A stretch of DNA of 64,000 nt from Saccharothrix longispora (lineage in GTDB: Bacteria; Actinomycetota; Actinomycetes; Mycobacteriales; Pseudonocardiaceae), in contig NZ_NSDM01000006.1 of the NCBI RefSeq assembly GCF_030852425.1, forward strand, positions 330,806 to 394,805. Direction: 5' to 3'. The notes below the pieces were generated by a model. That model was given only the letters and a program-made list of their open reading frames with translations. It was not told where the DNA came from and made no database searches. Below, in pieces: positions 1-7,767 of this stretch (position 1 is the stretch's first letter; every line of letters begins with the position of its first letter). The position numbers and the translations under genes were made by a program.

Positions 1-630
1 CTCGACGTCGACGGGACGTTGGTGGACACCAACTTCCACCACGCGGTCGCCTGGTTCCGCGCCTTCCGCCGCTTCGACATCACGATCCCCACGTGGCGGC
101 TGCACCGCGCCATCGGGATGGGCGGGGACAAGCTGGTCGCCGCCGTCGCCGGCGAGCACGTGGAGCGCGAGCGCGGCGACGACCTGCGGGCGGCGTGGGA
201 GGCCGAGTTCGAGCCGATGCTGGACGAGGTCCGCCCGCTGGAGGGCGCGCACCGCCTGGTCTCCGCCGCCCTGGAGCAGGACTTCGCCGTGGTGCTGGCC
301 AGCTCGGGCAAGCGCGGGCACGTCGACCGCTACGTGAAGCTGATCGACGCGCCCGACGTGGTGTCCACGTCCTCCGACGACGTCGAGGCGAGCAAGCCCG
401 CGCCCGACCTGATCGAGGTGGCCCTCGGCCGGGTCGGTGGCGACGGGCGGGCCGTGGTGATCGGCGACTCGGTGTGGGACTGCGAGGCCGCCCGGCGGGC
501 CGGGTTGCCCGTGGTGTGCGTGCGCACGGGTGGTTTCGGCGAGGCCGAGTTGCGGGAGGCCGGCGCGTCGGCAGTCTACGAGGAACTCGACCGGTTGCGG
601 GCGGACCTCACCGACCTGCCCATGGCGTAG
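1..630 (+). CDS. HAD-superfamily hydrolase (5'-truncated by window edge)
   Basis: Probable phosphatase of the phosphoglycolate-phosphatase-like HAD group. The reading frame is open from base 1 and the first residues already form HAD motif I (LDVDGTLVDT, nucleophile Asp then general acid Asp), so the true start lies just outside the window; the GTG at 19 is inside the motif and cannot be the start. A helical cap follows. Motif II is the Ser-Ser pair in LASSGKRG, motif III Lys is in EASKPAPDL, and motif IV acidic residues are in VIGDSVWDCEAA. It ends TAG at 628-630, with the next gene's ribosome site directly after the stop, so the two are probably co-transcribed. The substrate cannot be told from sequence. 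Confidence 0.88.
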   Translation, partial: LDVDGTLVDTNFHHAVAWFRAFRRFDITIPTWRLHRAIGMGGDKLVAAVAGEHVERERGDDLRAAWEAEFEPMLDEVRPLEGAHRLVSAALEQDFAVVLASSGKRGHVDRYVKLIDAPDVVSTSSDDVEASKPAPDLIEVALGRVGGDGRAVVIGDSVWDCEAARRAGLPVVCVRTGGFGEAELREAGASAVYEELDRLRADLTDLPMA

Positions 631-638
631 GAGGAACC

Positions 639-1595
639 GTGCGGATCGGCTACACCCTCATGACCGAGCAGGCCGGGCCCCGTGACCTGGTCCGGCACGC
701 CGCGCTGGCCGAGCAGGCCGGCTTCGACTTCGAGGTGATGAGCGACCACTACTCGCCCTGGCTGGACGAGCAGGGGCACGCGCCGTACGCGTGGAGCGTG
801 CTGGGCGCGGTCACCCAGGCCACCCGGCGGGTCGAGCTGATGACGTACGTGACGTGCCCGACGATGCGCTACCACCCGGCCGTGGTGGCGCAGAAGGCCG
901 CGACCGTGCAACTGCTGTCGGACAACCGGTTCACCCTCGGCCTGGGCGCGGGCGAGAACCTCAACGAGCACGTCGTGAGCCGCGGCTGGCCTCCGGTGAA
1001 CGTGCGGCACGAGCTGCTGCGCGAGGCCGTGGAGATCATCTCGATGCTGTTCGACGGCGGGTACGTCAACTACTCGGGTGACCACTTCCGGGTGGACTCG
1101 GCGAAGCTGTGGGACCTGCCCGACCAGCGCGTGCCCATCGCGGTGGCGGTGTCGGGCTCGCAGTCGGTGCGCACGTTCGCACCGATTGCGGACGCGATGG
1201 TGTCCACCGAGCCGAACCCCGAGCTGGGCAAGGAGTGGGACGTCTTCCAGAGCAGGGGGTCGCGCAAGATCGGGCAGCTGCCGATCTGCTGGGACCCCGA
1301 CCGGGACCGGGCGGTGGCGCGGGCGCACGACCAGTTCCGCTGGTTCGCGGGCGGCTGGAAGGTCAACGCCGAGCTGCCGGGCCCGGCCGGGTTCGCGGGC
1401 GCGACGCAGTTCGTGCGACCGGAGGACGTGGCGGGGCAGATCCCGTGCGGGCCGGACGTCGAGCCGATCGTCGAGGCGGTGGCGGAGTTCCGCGAGGCCG
1501 GGTTCACCGACCTGGCGCTGGTGCAGATCGGCGGCGACCACCAGCAGGAGTTCCTGGACTTCGCCAAGGGCGAACTGCTGCCCGCCCTGCGCTGA
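639..1595 (+). CDS. LLM-class F420-dependent oxidoreductase
   Basis: About 318 residues, a luciferase-like TIM-barrel flavin/F420 oxidoreductase of the F420-dependent glucose-6-phosphate dehydrogenase-like family. The start is the GTG at 639, preceded by GAGGA at 631-635; longer open frames upstream lie inside the HAD gene. The protein opens RIGYTLMTEQAGP and carries typical LLM stretches: SDHYSPWLDEQGH near residue 37, TYVTCPTMRYHPA in the middle, and GRFTLGLGAGENLNEH-like sequence (here NRFTLGLGAGENLNEH). F420H2 as cofactor is known for the family; the substrate is unknown. It follows the HAD gene by 8 bp and converges on the kinase gene with a 16-bp gap. Confidence 0.88.
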   Translation: MRIGYTLMTEQAGPRDLVRHAALAEQAGFDFEVMSDHYSPWLDEQGHAPYAWSVLGAVTQATRRVELMTYVTCPTMRYHPAVVAQKAATVQLLSDNRFTLGLGAGENLNEHVVSRGWPPVNVRHELLREAVEIISMLFDGGYVNYSGDHFRVDSAKLWDLPDQRVPIAVAVSGSQSVRTFAPIADAMVSTEPNPELGKEWDVFQSRGSRKIGQLPICWDPDRDRAVARAHDQFRWFAGGWKVNAELPGPAGFAGATQFVRPEDVAGQIPCGPDVEPIVEAVAEFREAGFTDLALVQIGGDHQQEFLDFAKGELLPALR

Positions 1596-1611
1596 TCCGG
1601 CCGGCGCCGGT

Positions 1612-2994
1612 TCACCCCTGGCTGTTCTCGTTGCCCCTGCTCCTGCCCGGCGGGACCACCGGGGAGCTCGGGTTGGCCGTCCGCTCCGCCCTGCCCGTGG
1701 GCGGCGCCCCGGTCTGCGGGGCCCCCTGCGCGGCCGGCGTGGTGGGCACCGCTCCCACGACCGTCGTGGGAGGCGACCCGGGCGCGGGCGCCGACGGGGT
1801 GGCGCCGGTACCGGCCGGGTCGTCGGCGCCCGCGGGGTCGTCGGCGCCCGCGGGGTCGTCGGCACCGGTCGGGTCCTGGGCGCGGGCCGGGTCCTGGGCG
1901 CGGGCCGGGTCGCCGTCGTCGGGCGTGGTGCCGTCGGTGGCGGGCGGGACCACGGCGACCTCGCGCACGCTCGTGGGGGCCACTCCCCCGCCGGGGTGGC
2001 CGACCTCCCCCTCGGGTCCGGTCGTGCCCAGCAGGTTCACCGCGGTCAGCGCCACCAGGGCCGCCGCGGCCGCCGCCGCACCGCCCAGCAGCACCCGGTT
2101 GGCCGGTCGGCGCAGGCGGTGCGCGGCGGGGCCGGACTTGGGCCGCGCGCCCCCGGCGCCGGGGGCGGTCAGCGGCGGGACGCCGTCGCTGCCGCGCTCG
2201 GCCAGGGTGAGCAGGCGTTCGCACTCGGCGGCGGTGGGCCGGTCGGCCGGTTCGGGCGCGGTCATGGCGGTGAGCACCGCCGGCCACGGGTCGGGCAGGT
2301 CCGCCGGGACGCGCGGCGAGCGGTGCAGCCGGGCCAACGCGGCCTCGGTGTCGCCGCCGGGGTACTCGGGGCGGCCGGTCAGGCACTCCAGCAGCACGAG
2401 GCCGAGCGCGTAGACGTCGGAGGCGGGCGACACGTCGGCACCGCGCACCTGCTCGGGCGCGAGGTAGCCGGCGGTGCCGACCAGGACCCCGGAGCGGGTC
2501 ACCCGGGTCACCTGCGCCTGGAGCGCGAGGCCGAAGTCCGCGAGGTACGCGCGCCGCCCGGTCGGGTCGAGCAGGATGTTCGACGGCTTCACGTCGCGGT
2601 GCACGACACCGTGGTCGTGCACGTGGGCCAGCACTCCCGCGACCTGCGCGCCGACGTGGGCCACGACCGCGGGCGCGAGGGGTTCGCGCATCCGGCGGCG
2701 CAGCGTGCCGCCCTCGACCGGCTGCATGACGAAGTACGGCCGGTCGCGGTGCACGCCCGTGTCGTAGACCTCGACCAGGCCGGGGCAGCTCAGCTCGCCC
2801 AGCACCCGCGCCTCGCGGTCGAGGCGGATGCGGTCCTCGTCGGCCGCCTGGCCCAGGAAGAACTTGACCGCGACCTTGCGGTCGAGTTCCACGTCCCTCG
2901 CCCGGTACACCTCGGCCATGCCGCCGGAGCCGTACAGGGTGCCCAGGGCGTACCTGCCGCCGATCACCTCGCCGGTCAGGTCACCGTCCCACAT
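1612..2994 (-). CDS. Membrane-anchored Hanks-type serine/threonine protein kinase
   Basis: 460 residues. The kinase domain spans about residues 14-265: glycine loop GSGGMAEVY at 22-30, catalytic Lys in KVAVKFFLG near 44, HRDVKPSN at 132-139, DFG at 153-155, and APEQVRG in the activation segment. A juxtamembrane linker leads to one transmembrane helix at about 301-323. The outer tail (about 130 residues) is Pro/Thr/Asp-Ala-rich and contains short tandem repeats (DPARAQ, DPAGAD). There are no PASTA repeats, so it is not a canonical PknB. The tail may be a surface spacer. The start is ATG 2994; a perfect inverted repeat lies about 85 bp upstream. Confidence 0.9.
   Translation of the reverse strand: MWDGDLTGEVIGGRYALGTLYGSGGMAEVYRARDVELDRKVAVKFFLGQAADEDRIRLDREARVLGELSCPGLVEVYDTGVHRDRPYFVMQPVEGGTLRRRMREPLAPAVVAHVGAQVAGVLAHVHDHGVVHRDVKPSNILLDPTGRRAYLADFGLALQAQVTRVTRSGVLVGTAGYLAPEQVRGADVSPASDVYALGLVLLECLTGRPEYPGGDTEAALARLHRSPRVPADLPDPWPAVLTAMTAPEPADRPTAAECERLLTLAERGSDGVPPLTAPGAGGARPKSGPAAHRLRRPANRVLLGGAAAAAAALVALTAVNLLGTTGPEGEVGHPGGGVAPTSVREVAVVPPATDGTTPDDGDPARAQDPARAQDPTGADDPAGADDPAGADDPAGTGATPSAPAPGSPPTTVVGAVPTTPAAQGAPQTGAPPTGRAERTANPSSPVVPPGRSRGNENSQG
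1817..1911. repeat. 15-18 bp tandem repeats inside the kinase tail
   Basis: Two adjacent tandem arrays are visible: GGGTCGTCGGCGCCCGC-like 15-mers (encoding DPAGAD on the minus strand) followed by GGGTCCTGGGCGCGGGCC 18-mers (encoding DPARAQ). They lie in the extracellular tail of the kinase, where copy number can vary by slippage without breaking the frame. Confidence 0.8.
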
Positions 2995-3429
2995 CCGGTC
3001 GATCCTCCACCGCGTCGACGCCGACCCTCGGAACGGCGGAAGTTACCGCGCCCCGCCCGGACCGGCCACCACATTCACCGCTTCGAGACCGCGTACCCGT
3101 CTCGAAGCGCTTCCAAATCACCCGTTGGTTCGGCAAACCGATCGGGAAGAACCTTACGTAAACACCCGTCCGGGTGACATCGAGTCGGTCGGACCCATAC
3201 CGGAAACCACACGTTCGAGTGGTTCGGCACAGATCGTCCTTCAGGGTGCCGGGGGCGAGCGGGGACTGGTCGGCGGTGTGGTGGTGCCGGTCGGCGGCAG
3301 GGTGGCGGTGGGCACGTCCACGCGGCGGCGAACAGGGCGGCGGAGGCGGTCAGGACGGCGGCGACGAAGGTCGCGGGACGCGGGCGCGCCGAGGTGATCC
3401 CCCGGGTAGGACGGTCGCGGGGCCGGGGC
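2995..3429. other. Intergenic region upstream of the kinase gene
   Basis: 435 bp between the kinase start and the PucR stop. It holds a perfect 11-bp-arm inverted repeat (3079-3109), a TTACGTAA palindrome at 3154-3161 and an imperfect ACCACACGTTCGAGTGGT repeat near 3207-3226. A minus-strand stretch near 3330-3390 could encode a hydrophobic helix, but no frame gives a convincing gene with start, ribosome site and sensible end, so none is called. Confidence 0.5.
3079..3109. promoter_or_regulatory. Perfect inverted repeat upstream of the kinase gene
   Basis: CGCTTCGAGAC (3079-3089), a 9-bp spacer, then GTCTCGAAGCG (3099-3109). It is 85-115 bp upstream of the kinase ATG on the minus strand, without a following T-run in either direction. 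An operator is likelier than a terminator; the regulator is unknown. Confidence 0.45.
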
Positions 3430-4674
3430 CTACTGCGCGGCGTGCAGTGCCAGCCAGAGCTCGGCCCGGGTACCGGCCGCGTCCAGCGGGCGCCCGAGCA
3501 GCCGCTCGGCGCGGCGCACGCGGTTGCGCACGGTGTGCCGGTGCACGCCCAGCCGGGCGGCGGCGGGATCGGCCTGGCCGTGGCAGGACAGCCACACCCG
3601 CAGCGTCTCGCGCAGCACGTCGTCCAGCGGCGCGAGCAGCGCCTCCGCGTGGGCCGCCGCGCCGGGCGCCAGCAGCCCGGCCGCGGCCACGTCCTCGAAC
3701 CGGTCCACGCCCTCCTCCAGCGCGCGCAGCGCCTCCCGGTAGCCGCGGGCCACCTCGGTGGGCCCGACCGGGCGCGACGCGGCGGCCGGCACGTCCACCT
3801 CGTGCGCCAGCACGACCGTGCGCCCGTCCACCTCGGCCCGGAACCCCGGGGGCTCGGCGGGCGCGCCGCGCAGCACGAACACGCGGAACGGCGGCTCGGG
3901 CAGCCCGTCCACCACGACACCGGCCAGCAGCAGCCGGAACCCCAACTCCCGGCGCACCGCCTCGACCTCGGCCGCCCGCGCGAGCACCGGCGCGAGCAAC
4001 GACGCGGCGACGTTGACCACGCCCGCGTCCAGGACCGGGGCCGCCACCGCCAGGTGCCCGCGCCCGGCCAGCGCCTGCACGCCGACCTGCCGCTCCCCCT
4101 CCCACCAGGTCGCGCTCGCCGGACCGCCCGCCCCGCGCACCACCCCGCCCAGGTCCGGCGGGTCGCCCACCACGTGCACGCGCTCGCCGACCGCGTCGAG
4201 CAGCACGACCGCGCCGCCGACGAGCCGGGCCAGCGCCTCGACCACCCCGGCGGCCCCCGTCTCGACGGCAGCCCTGGTCAGCACCCGCTGCGCCCGGTCG
4301 ACCCGGGCGACCGCCGCGTACGCCGACCTCGCCACGGCCTTGCCGATCGCGATGAACGGCGTGGCGCGCGGCACCTCCAGCAGCGCCAGCCCGGCCCCGG
4401 CAGCGGCGCGCACCAGGCCGGCGGGCACCTCCTCGTGGCTCAGCCCGGTGCCGAAGCCCAGGCCCGACACCCCCGCCGCGACGAGCCGGCGCACGTACTC
4501 GTCGTGCGGTCCCGGCGCGAGCCCCGTGGTGAGCAGCAGCTCGCCGCCCTCCAGGAACGGCGCCGGGTCGGCCAGTTCTGTGCTGTGCACCCAGGTGACC
4601 TCGCGGTCCAGCCCCGCGTCCACCAGCACGGTCAACCCGACCTCGCGGGCCAGCGCGCCCACCGTCAACGACAT
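3430..4674 (-). CDS. PucR-family transcriptional regulator
   Basis: 414 residues from ATG 4674 (MSLTVGALAREVG); a GTG at 4680 is also possible, and the longer open frame to 4752 runs into the divergent gene. The N-terminal PucR-type sensing domain (LTVLVDAGLDREVTWVH near residues 14-30, ELLLTTGL further on) is followed by a GAF-like middle and a C-terminal helix-turn-helix of the PucR/CdaR type (DPAAARLGVHRHTVRNRVRR, about 370-390). It is divergent from the GABA aminotransferase gene with only 71 bp between the starts. PucR-like proteins next to gabT commonly control GABA catabolism, so it is inferred to regulate gabT-gabD. Confidence 0.85.
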   Translation of the reverse strand: MSLTVGALAREVGLTVLVDAGLDREVTWVHSTELADPAPFLEGGELLLTTGLAPGPHDEYVRRLVAAGVSGLGFGTGLSHEEVPAGLVRAAAGAGLALLEVPRATPFIAIGKAVARSAYAAVARVDRAQRVLTRAAVETGAAGVVEALARLVGGAVVLLDAVGERVHVVGDPPDLGGVVRGAGGPASATWWEGERQVGVQALAGRGHLAVAAPVLDAGVVNVAASLLAPVLARAAEVEAVRRELGFRLLLAGVVVDGLPEPPFRVFVLRGAPAEPPGFRAEVDGRTVVLAHEVDVPAAASRPVGPTEVARGYREALRALEEGVDRFEDVAAAGLLAPGAAAHAEALLAPLDDVLRETLRVWLSCHGQADPAAARLGVHRHTVRNRVRRAERLLGRPLDAAGTRAELWLALHAAQ

Positions 4675-4745
4675 CGACACTGTGTACACCCCACTGTCCC
4701 GGGTGGCCAGTGGCCAGGGAGTCCCGGCGGGGCGATGCTGGTGGC

Positions 4746-6002
4746 GTGGCACGACTGCGCACCGAGATCCCCGGCCCCCGCTCCCGCGAGCTGGGCGAGC
4801 GCCGCAAGGGCGCCGTGGCGGCGGGCGTGGGCTCGACGCTGCCGGTGTTCGTGGACCACGCCGAGCCGGGGCTGCTGGTCGACGTGGACGGCAACCGGCT
4901 GATCGACCTGGCGTCCGGCATCGCGGTGACCGGGGTCGGCAACCCCGCCCCGCGCGTCGCGGCGGCCGTGCACGAGCAGGTGGACCGGTTCACCCACACC
5001 TGCTTCACGGTCACGCCCTACGAGGGCTACGTGGAGGTGTGCGAGCGGCTGGCGGAGCTGACGCCGGGCGCGCACGAGAAGCGGTCCGTGCTGCTCAACT
5101 CGGGCGCGGAGGCCGTGGAGAACGCGGTGAAGATCGCCCGGCACGCGACCGGGCGGCCGGGTGTGGTGGTGTTCGACCACGCCTACCACGGCCGCACGAA
5201 CCTCGCGATGGCGCTGACCGCCAAGGAGGTGCCCTACAAGCAGGGGTTCGGGCCGTTCGCGCCGGGCGTGCGGCGGGTGCCCGGCTCCTACCCGCTGCAC
5301 GACGGCCTGCCGGGTCCGGGGGCGGCGCGCCGGGCGGTGGCGGCGGTGGAGCGTCCCGACGAGGTGGCGTGCGTGGTGGTCGAGCCGATCCAGGGCGAGG
5401 GCGGGTTCGTGGTGCCCGCGCCGGGGTTCCTGGGCGAGCTGGCCGCGTGGTGCCGCGAGCACGGCGCGCTGCTGGTCGCCGACGAGGTCCAGACGGGGTT
5501 CTGCCGCACCGGGTCGTGGTTCGCGTGCGACCACGAGGACGTGGTGCCGGACCTGGTGGCCACGGCGAAGGGCATCGCGGGCGGCCTGCCGCTGGCCGCC
5601 GTGACCGGCCGCGCCGAGGTGCTGGACGCGGTGCACGCCGGCGGGCTCGGCGGCACCTACGGCGGCAACCCGATCGCGTGCGCCGCCGCCCTGGGCGCGA
5701 TCGACACCATGCGCGAACTGGACCTGAACGCCGCCGCCCGGCGGATCGAGGCGACCGTCCTGCCCCGCCTGCGCACCCTGCCGGGCGTCGTCGAGGCGCG
5801 CGGCCGGGGCGCGATGCTGGCGGTGGAGCTGGTCTCCGCCGAGGCCGCCGCCCGGGTCGCGGCGCGCTGCCACGCGGCGGGCGTCGTCGTGCTGACCTGC
5901 GGCACGCGCGGCGACGTGGTGCGCCTGCTGCCCCCGTTGACCATCCCGGACGAGGTGCTGGCCGAGGGCCTCGACGTGCTCGAAGGAGCGATGCAGCCGT
6001 GA
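4746..6002 (+). CDS. gabT: 4-aminobutyrate aminotransferase (class III, PLP)
   Basis: 418 residues from GTG 4746. It transfers the amino group from 4-aminobutyrate to 2-oxoglutarate, giving succinate semialdehyde and glutamate. Visible landmarks are the substrate-binding N terminus, NSGAEAVENAVKIAR, the aromatic stacking segment DHAYHGRTN, the cofactor Asp region ADEVQTGFCRTG, and Schiff-base Lys275 in ATAKGIAGGLP. The stop overlaps the start of the next gene (GTGA, 5999-6002), which argues for translational coupling. Divergent PucR regulator upstream. A closely related omega-amino-acid transaminase cannot be excluded from sequence alone. Confidence 0.88.
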   Translation: MARLRTEIPGPRSRELGERRKGAVAAGVGSTLPVFVDHAEPGLLVDVDGNRLIDLASGIAVTGVGNPAPRVAAAVHEQVDRFTHTCFTVTPYEGYVEVCERLAELTPGAHEKRSVLLNSGAEAVENAVKIARHATGRPGVVVFDHAYHGRTNLAMALTAKEVPYKQGFGPFAPGVRRVPGSYPLHDGLPGPGAARRAVAAVERPDEVACVVVEPIQGEGGFVVPAPGFLGELAAWCREHGALLVADEVQTGFCRTGSWFACDHEDVVPDLVATAKGIAGGLPLAAVTGRAEVLDAVHAGGLGGTYGGNPIACAAALGAIDTMRELDLNAAARRIEATVLPRLRTLPGVVEARGRGAMLAVELVSAEAAARVAARCHAAGVVVLTCGTRGDVVRLLPPLTIPDEVLAEGLDVLEGAMQP

Positions 6003-7435
6003 CGACGCCGTACTGGGTGGCCGGTTCCCCCTCGACGGGCGAGGACCGGGTCGAGGTCCGCACGCCGCACGACGGCGCCCTCGCGGGCGTCACGTCGAAC
6101 GCGACGGCGGCGGACGTGGAGCGGGCGGTCGCCGCCGCGCACGCCGCGGCGGCCGGGTTCGCCGCGCTGCCCGCGCACGCGCGCGCCGCCGCGCTGGACC
6201 ACGTGTCCCGGCGGTTGGCGGAGCGGGCGGACGAGGTGGCGTCGCTGATCACCGCCGAGTCCGGCAAGCCGGTGAAGTGGTCGCGCGTCGAGGTGACGCG
6301 GGCGGTGTCCACGTTCCGGTGGGCGGCGGAGGAGGCGCGGCGGTTCTCCGGCGAGCTCCAGCGCCTCGACACCGATCCGGCGGCGAACGGCAGGCTGGCG
6401 CTGGTCCGGCGGGTGCCGCGCGGCCCCGTCCTGGGCATCGCGCCGTTCAACTTCCCGCTGAACCTGGTGGCCCACAAGGTCGCCCCGGCGCTCGCGGTCG
6501 GCGCGCCGATCGTCGTCAAGCCCGCCCCGACCACTCCGCTGGTGGCCCTGCTGCTGGGCTCGCTGCTGGCGGAGACCGACCTGCCCGCCGGGTCGTGGTC
6601 GGTGCTGCCGCTGCCGAACGAGGCCGCCGGCCGGCTGACCGAGGACCCGCGCCTGCCGGTGGTGTCGTTCACCGGATCGGGCCCGGTCGGCTACTCGATC
6701 CTGGACCGCGTGCCGCGCAAGCACGTCGTGCTGGAGCTGGGCGGCAACGCGGCGGCCGTGGTGTGCCCGGACTGGGCGGACGCCGCGGACCTCGACTTCG
6801 CCGCGTCGCGGATCGCCACGTTCGCCATGTACCAGGGCGGGCAGTCGTGCATCTCCGTGCAGCGGGTGTACGCCCACGCCGACGTGTACGAGGCGCTGGA
6901 GGGTGCCGTGGTGGCGCGCGTGCGGGGACTGGGCACGGGCGTGCCCACCGACCCGGCCACCGACGTCGGTCCGCTGATCGACGAGGCCGCCGCCGCGCGG
7001 GTCGGGTCCTGGGTGGCCGAGGCGGTGGCGGCGGGCGCGCGCGTCCTCACCGGCGGCACCCGCGCCGGGGCCCACCACGCGCCCACCGTGCTGGCGGACG
7101 TCCCCCGGGGCTGCCGGGTGGTGGACGAGGAGGTCTTCGGCCCGGTGGTCGTGCTGGAGCGGGTGCGCGACGTCGACGAGGCGTTCGACCGGGTGAACGA
7201 CTCCCGCTTCGGCCTCCAGGCGGGCGTGTTCACCCACGACGTCCGCCTGGCGTTCCGCGCCTCGGCCCGCCTGGCGGTCGGCGGGGTGGTCGTGGGCGAC
7301 GTCCCGTCGTTCCGGGCGGACCAGATGCCCTACGGCGGCGTGAAGGAGTCGGGCACCGGGCGCGAGGGCGTGCGGGCGGCGATGGACGACCTGACCGAGC
7401 AGCGGGTCCTGGTGCTCACCGGGCTGGAGCTGTAG
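5999..7435 (+). CDS. NAD(P)-dependent aldehyde dehydrogenase, probable succinate-semialdehyde dehydrogenase
   Basis: 478 residues, aldehyde dehydrogenase fold. Landmarks: IAPFNFPLN (cofactor and active-site Asn), KPAPTTP, SFTGSGPVG, general base Glu246 in LELGGN, nucleophile Cys284 in GGQSCISVQR, and EEVFGPVV near the C terminus. The GTG start overlaps the gabT stop by 4 bp. Next to gabT, oxidation of succinate semialdehyde to succinate is the natural role (GabD), although the family is broad and other semialdehydes are possible. The gene ends 49 bp before a Crp-like site that more likely serves the following operon. Confidence 0.86.
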   Translation: MTTPYWVAGSPSTGEDRVEVRTPHDGALAGVTSNATAADVERAVAAAHAAAAGFAALPAHARAAALDHVSRRLAERADEVASLITAESGKPVKWSRVEVTRAVSTFRWAAEEARRFSGELQRLDTDPAANGRLALVRRVPRGPVLGIAPFNFPLNLVAHKVAPALAVGAPIVVKPAPTTPLVALLLGSLLAETDLPAGSWSVLPLPNEAAGRLTEDPRLPVVSFTGSGPVGYSILDRVPRKHVVLELGGNAAAVVCPDWADAADLDFAASRIATFAMYQGGQSCISVQRVYAHADVYEALEGAVVARVRGLGTGVPTDPATDVGPLIDEAAAARVGSWVAEAVAAGARVLTGGTRAGAHHAPTVLADVPRGCRVVDEEVFGPVVVLERVRDVDEAFDRVNDSRFGLQAGVFTHDVRLAFRASARLAVGGVVVGDVPSFRADQMPYGGVKESGTGREGVRAAMDDLTEQRVLVLTGLEL

Positions 7436-7483
7436 GCACTCACCCGACCGGTGGAGCGCGGTCACCACCCCACAACACAGGAC

Positions 7484-7499
7484 TGTGATTTAGATCACT
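7484..7499. promoter_or_regulatory. Crp/Fnr-type palindrome
   Basis: TGTGA-TTTAGA-TCACT matches the Crp consensus TGTGA-N6-TCACA in 9 of 10 fixed positions; the core GTGAT-TTAG-ATCAC is a perfect palindrome. It lies 49 bp past the aldehyde dehydrogenase stop and about 270 bp before the VMAP gene. A role as operator for the VMAP operon is inferred. Confidence 0.45.
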
Positions 7500-7645
7500 G
7501 CAATTATCGCGTCAACCCACGCAATCCCGTAACGGAACGTCGCGCGGTCGAGGCCGTCGCCGACGCCGTCTGACCCATCCGTGTCGAATAGCCGTCTCAT
7601 CGGGGCGACACTGAGACACCATCACCCGGTTGATGCGACACGAAC

Positions 7646-7699
7646 GGGAATCCGTAGTGCCGGCGCCCGACGGTTCCCGCCCTCCACTACGTTATTCCC
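7646..7699. promoter_or_regulatory. Interrupted inverted repeat upstream of the VMAP gene
   Basis: GGGAATCCGTAGTG (7646-7659) faces CACTACGTTATTCCC (7685-7699); the arms match except for one or two central bases, with about 25 bp between. It ends about 70 bp before ATG 7768. It could be an operator pair or an RNA stem. Confidence 0.35.
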
Positions 7700-7767
7700 C
7701 GTCCACGGGACACGGGATCGCATGTCGAAGTCGCACTCGACCACTCCTACGCTAGAAGCACGACAAC

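Larger units (their letters stand above)
7436..7767. other. Relatively AT-rich intergenic region upstream of the conflict operon
   Basis: 332 bp without a credible gene and visibly richer in A/T than its surroundings. It carries a Crp-like palindrome (7484-7499) and a long interrupted inverted repeat (7646-7699). A candidate -10 (TACGCT, about 7749-7754) sits shortly before ATG 7768, so the transcript may have a very short leader. A small open frame at 7581-7886 overlaps the next gene and looks spurious. Confidence 0.5.

Noticed and set aside
3075..3920. Minus-strand frame with a hydrophobic helix near 3330-3390
   Set aside because: It runs through the PucR gene and into the kinase promoter region, lacks a start with ribosome site, and has no sensible C terminus.
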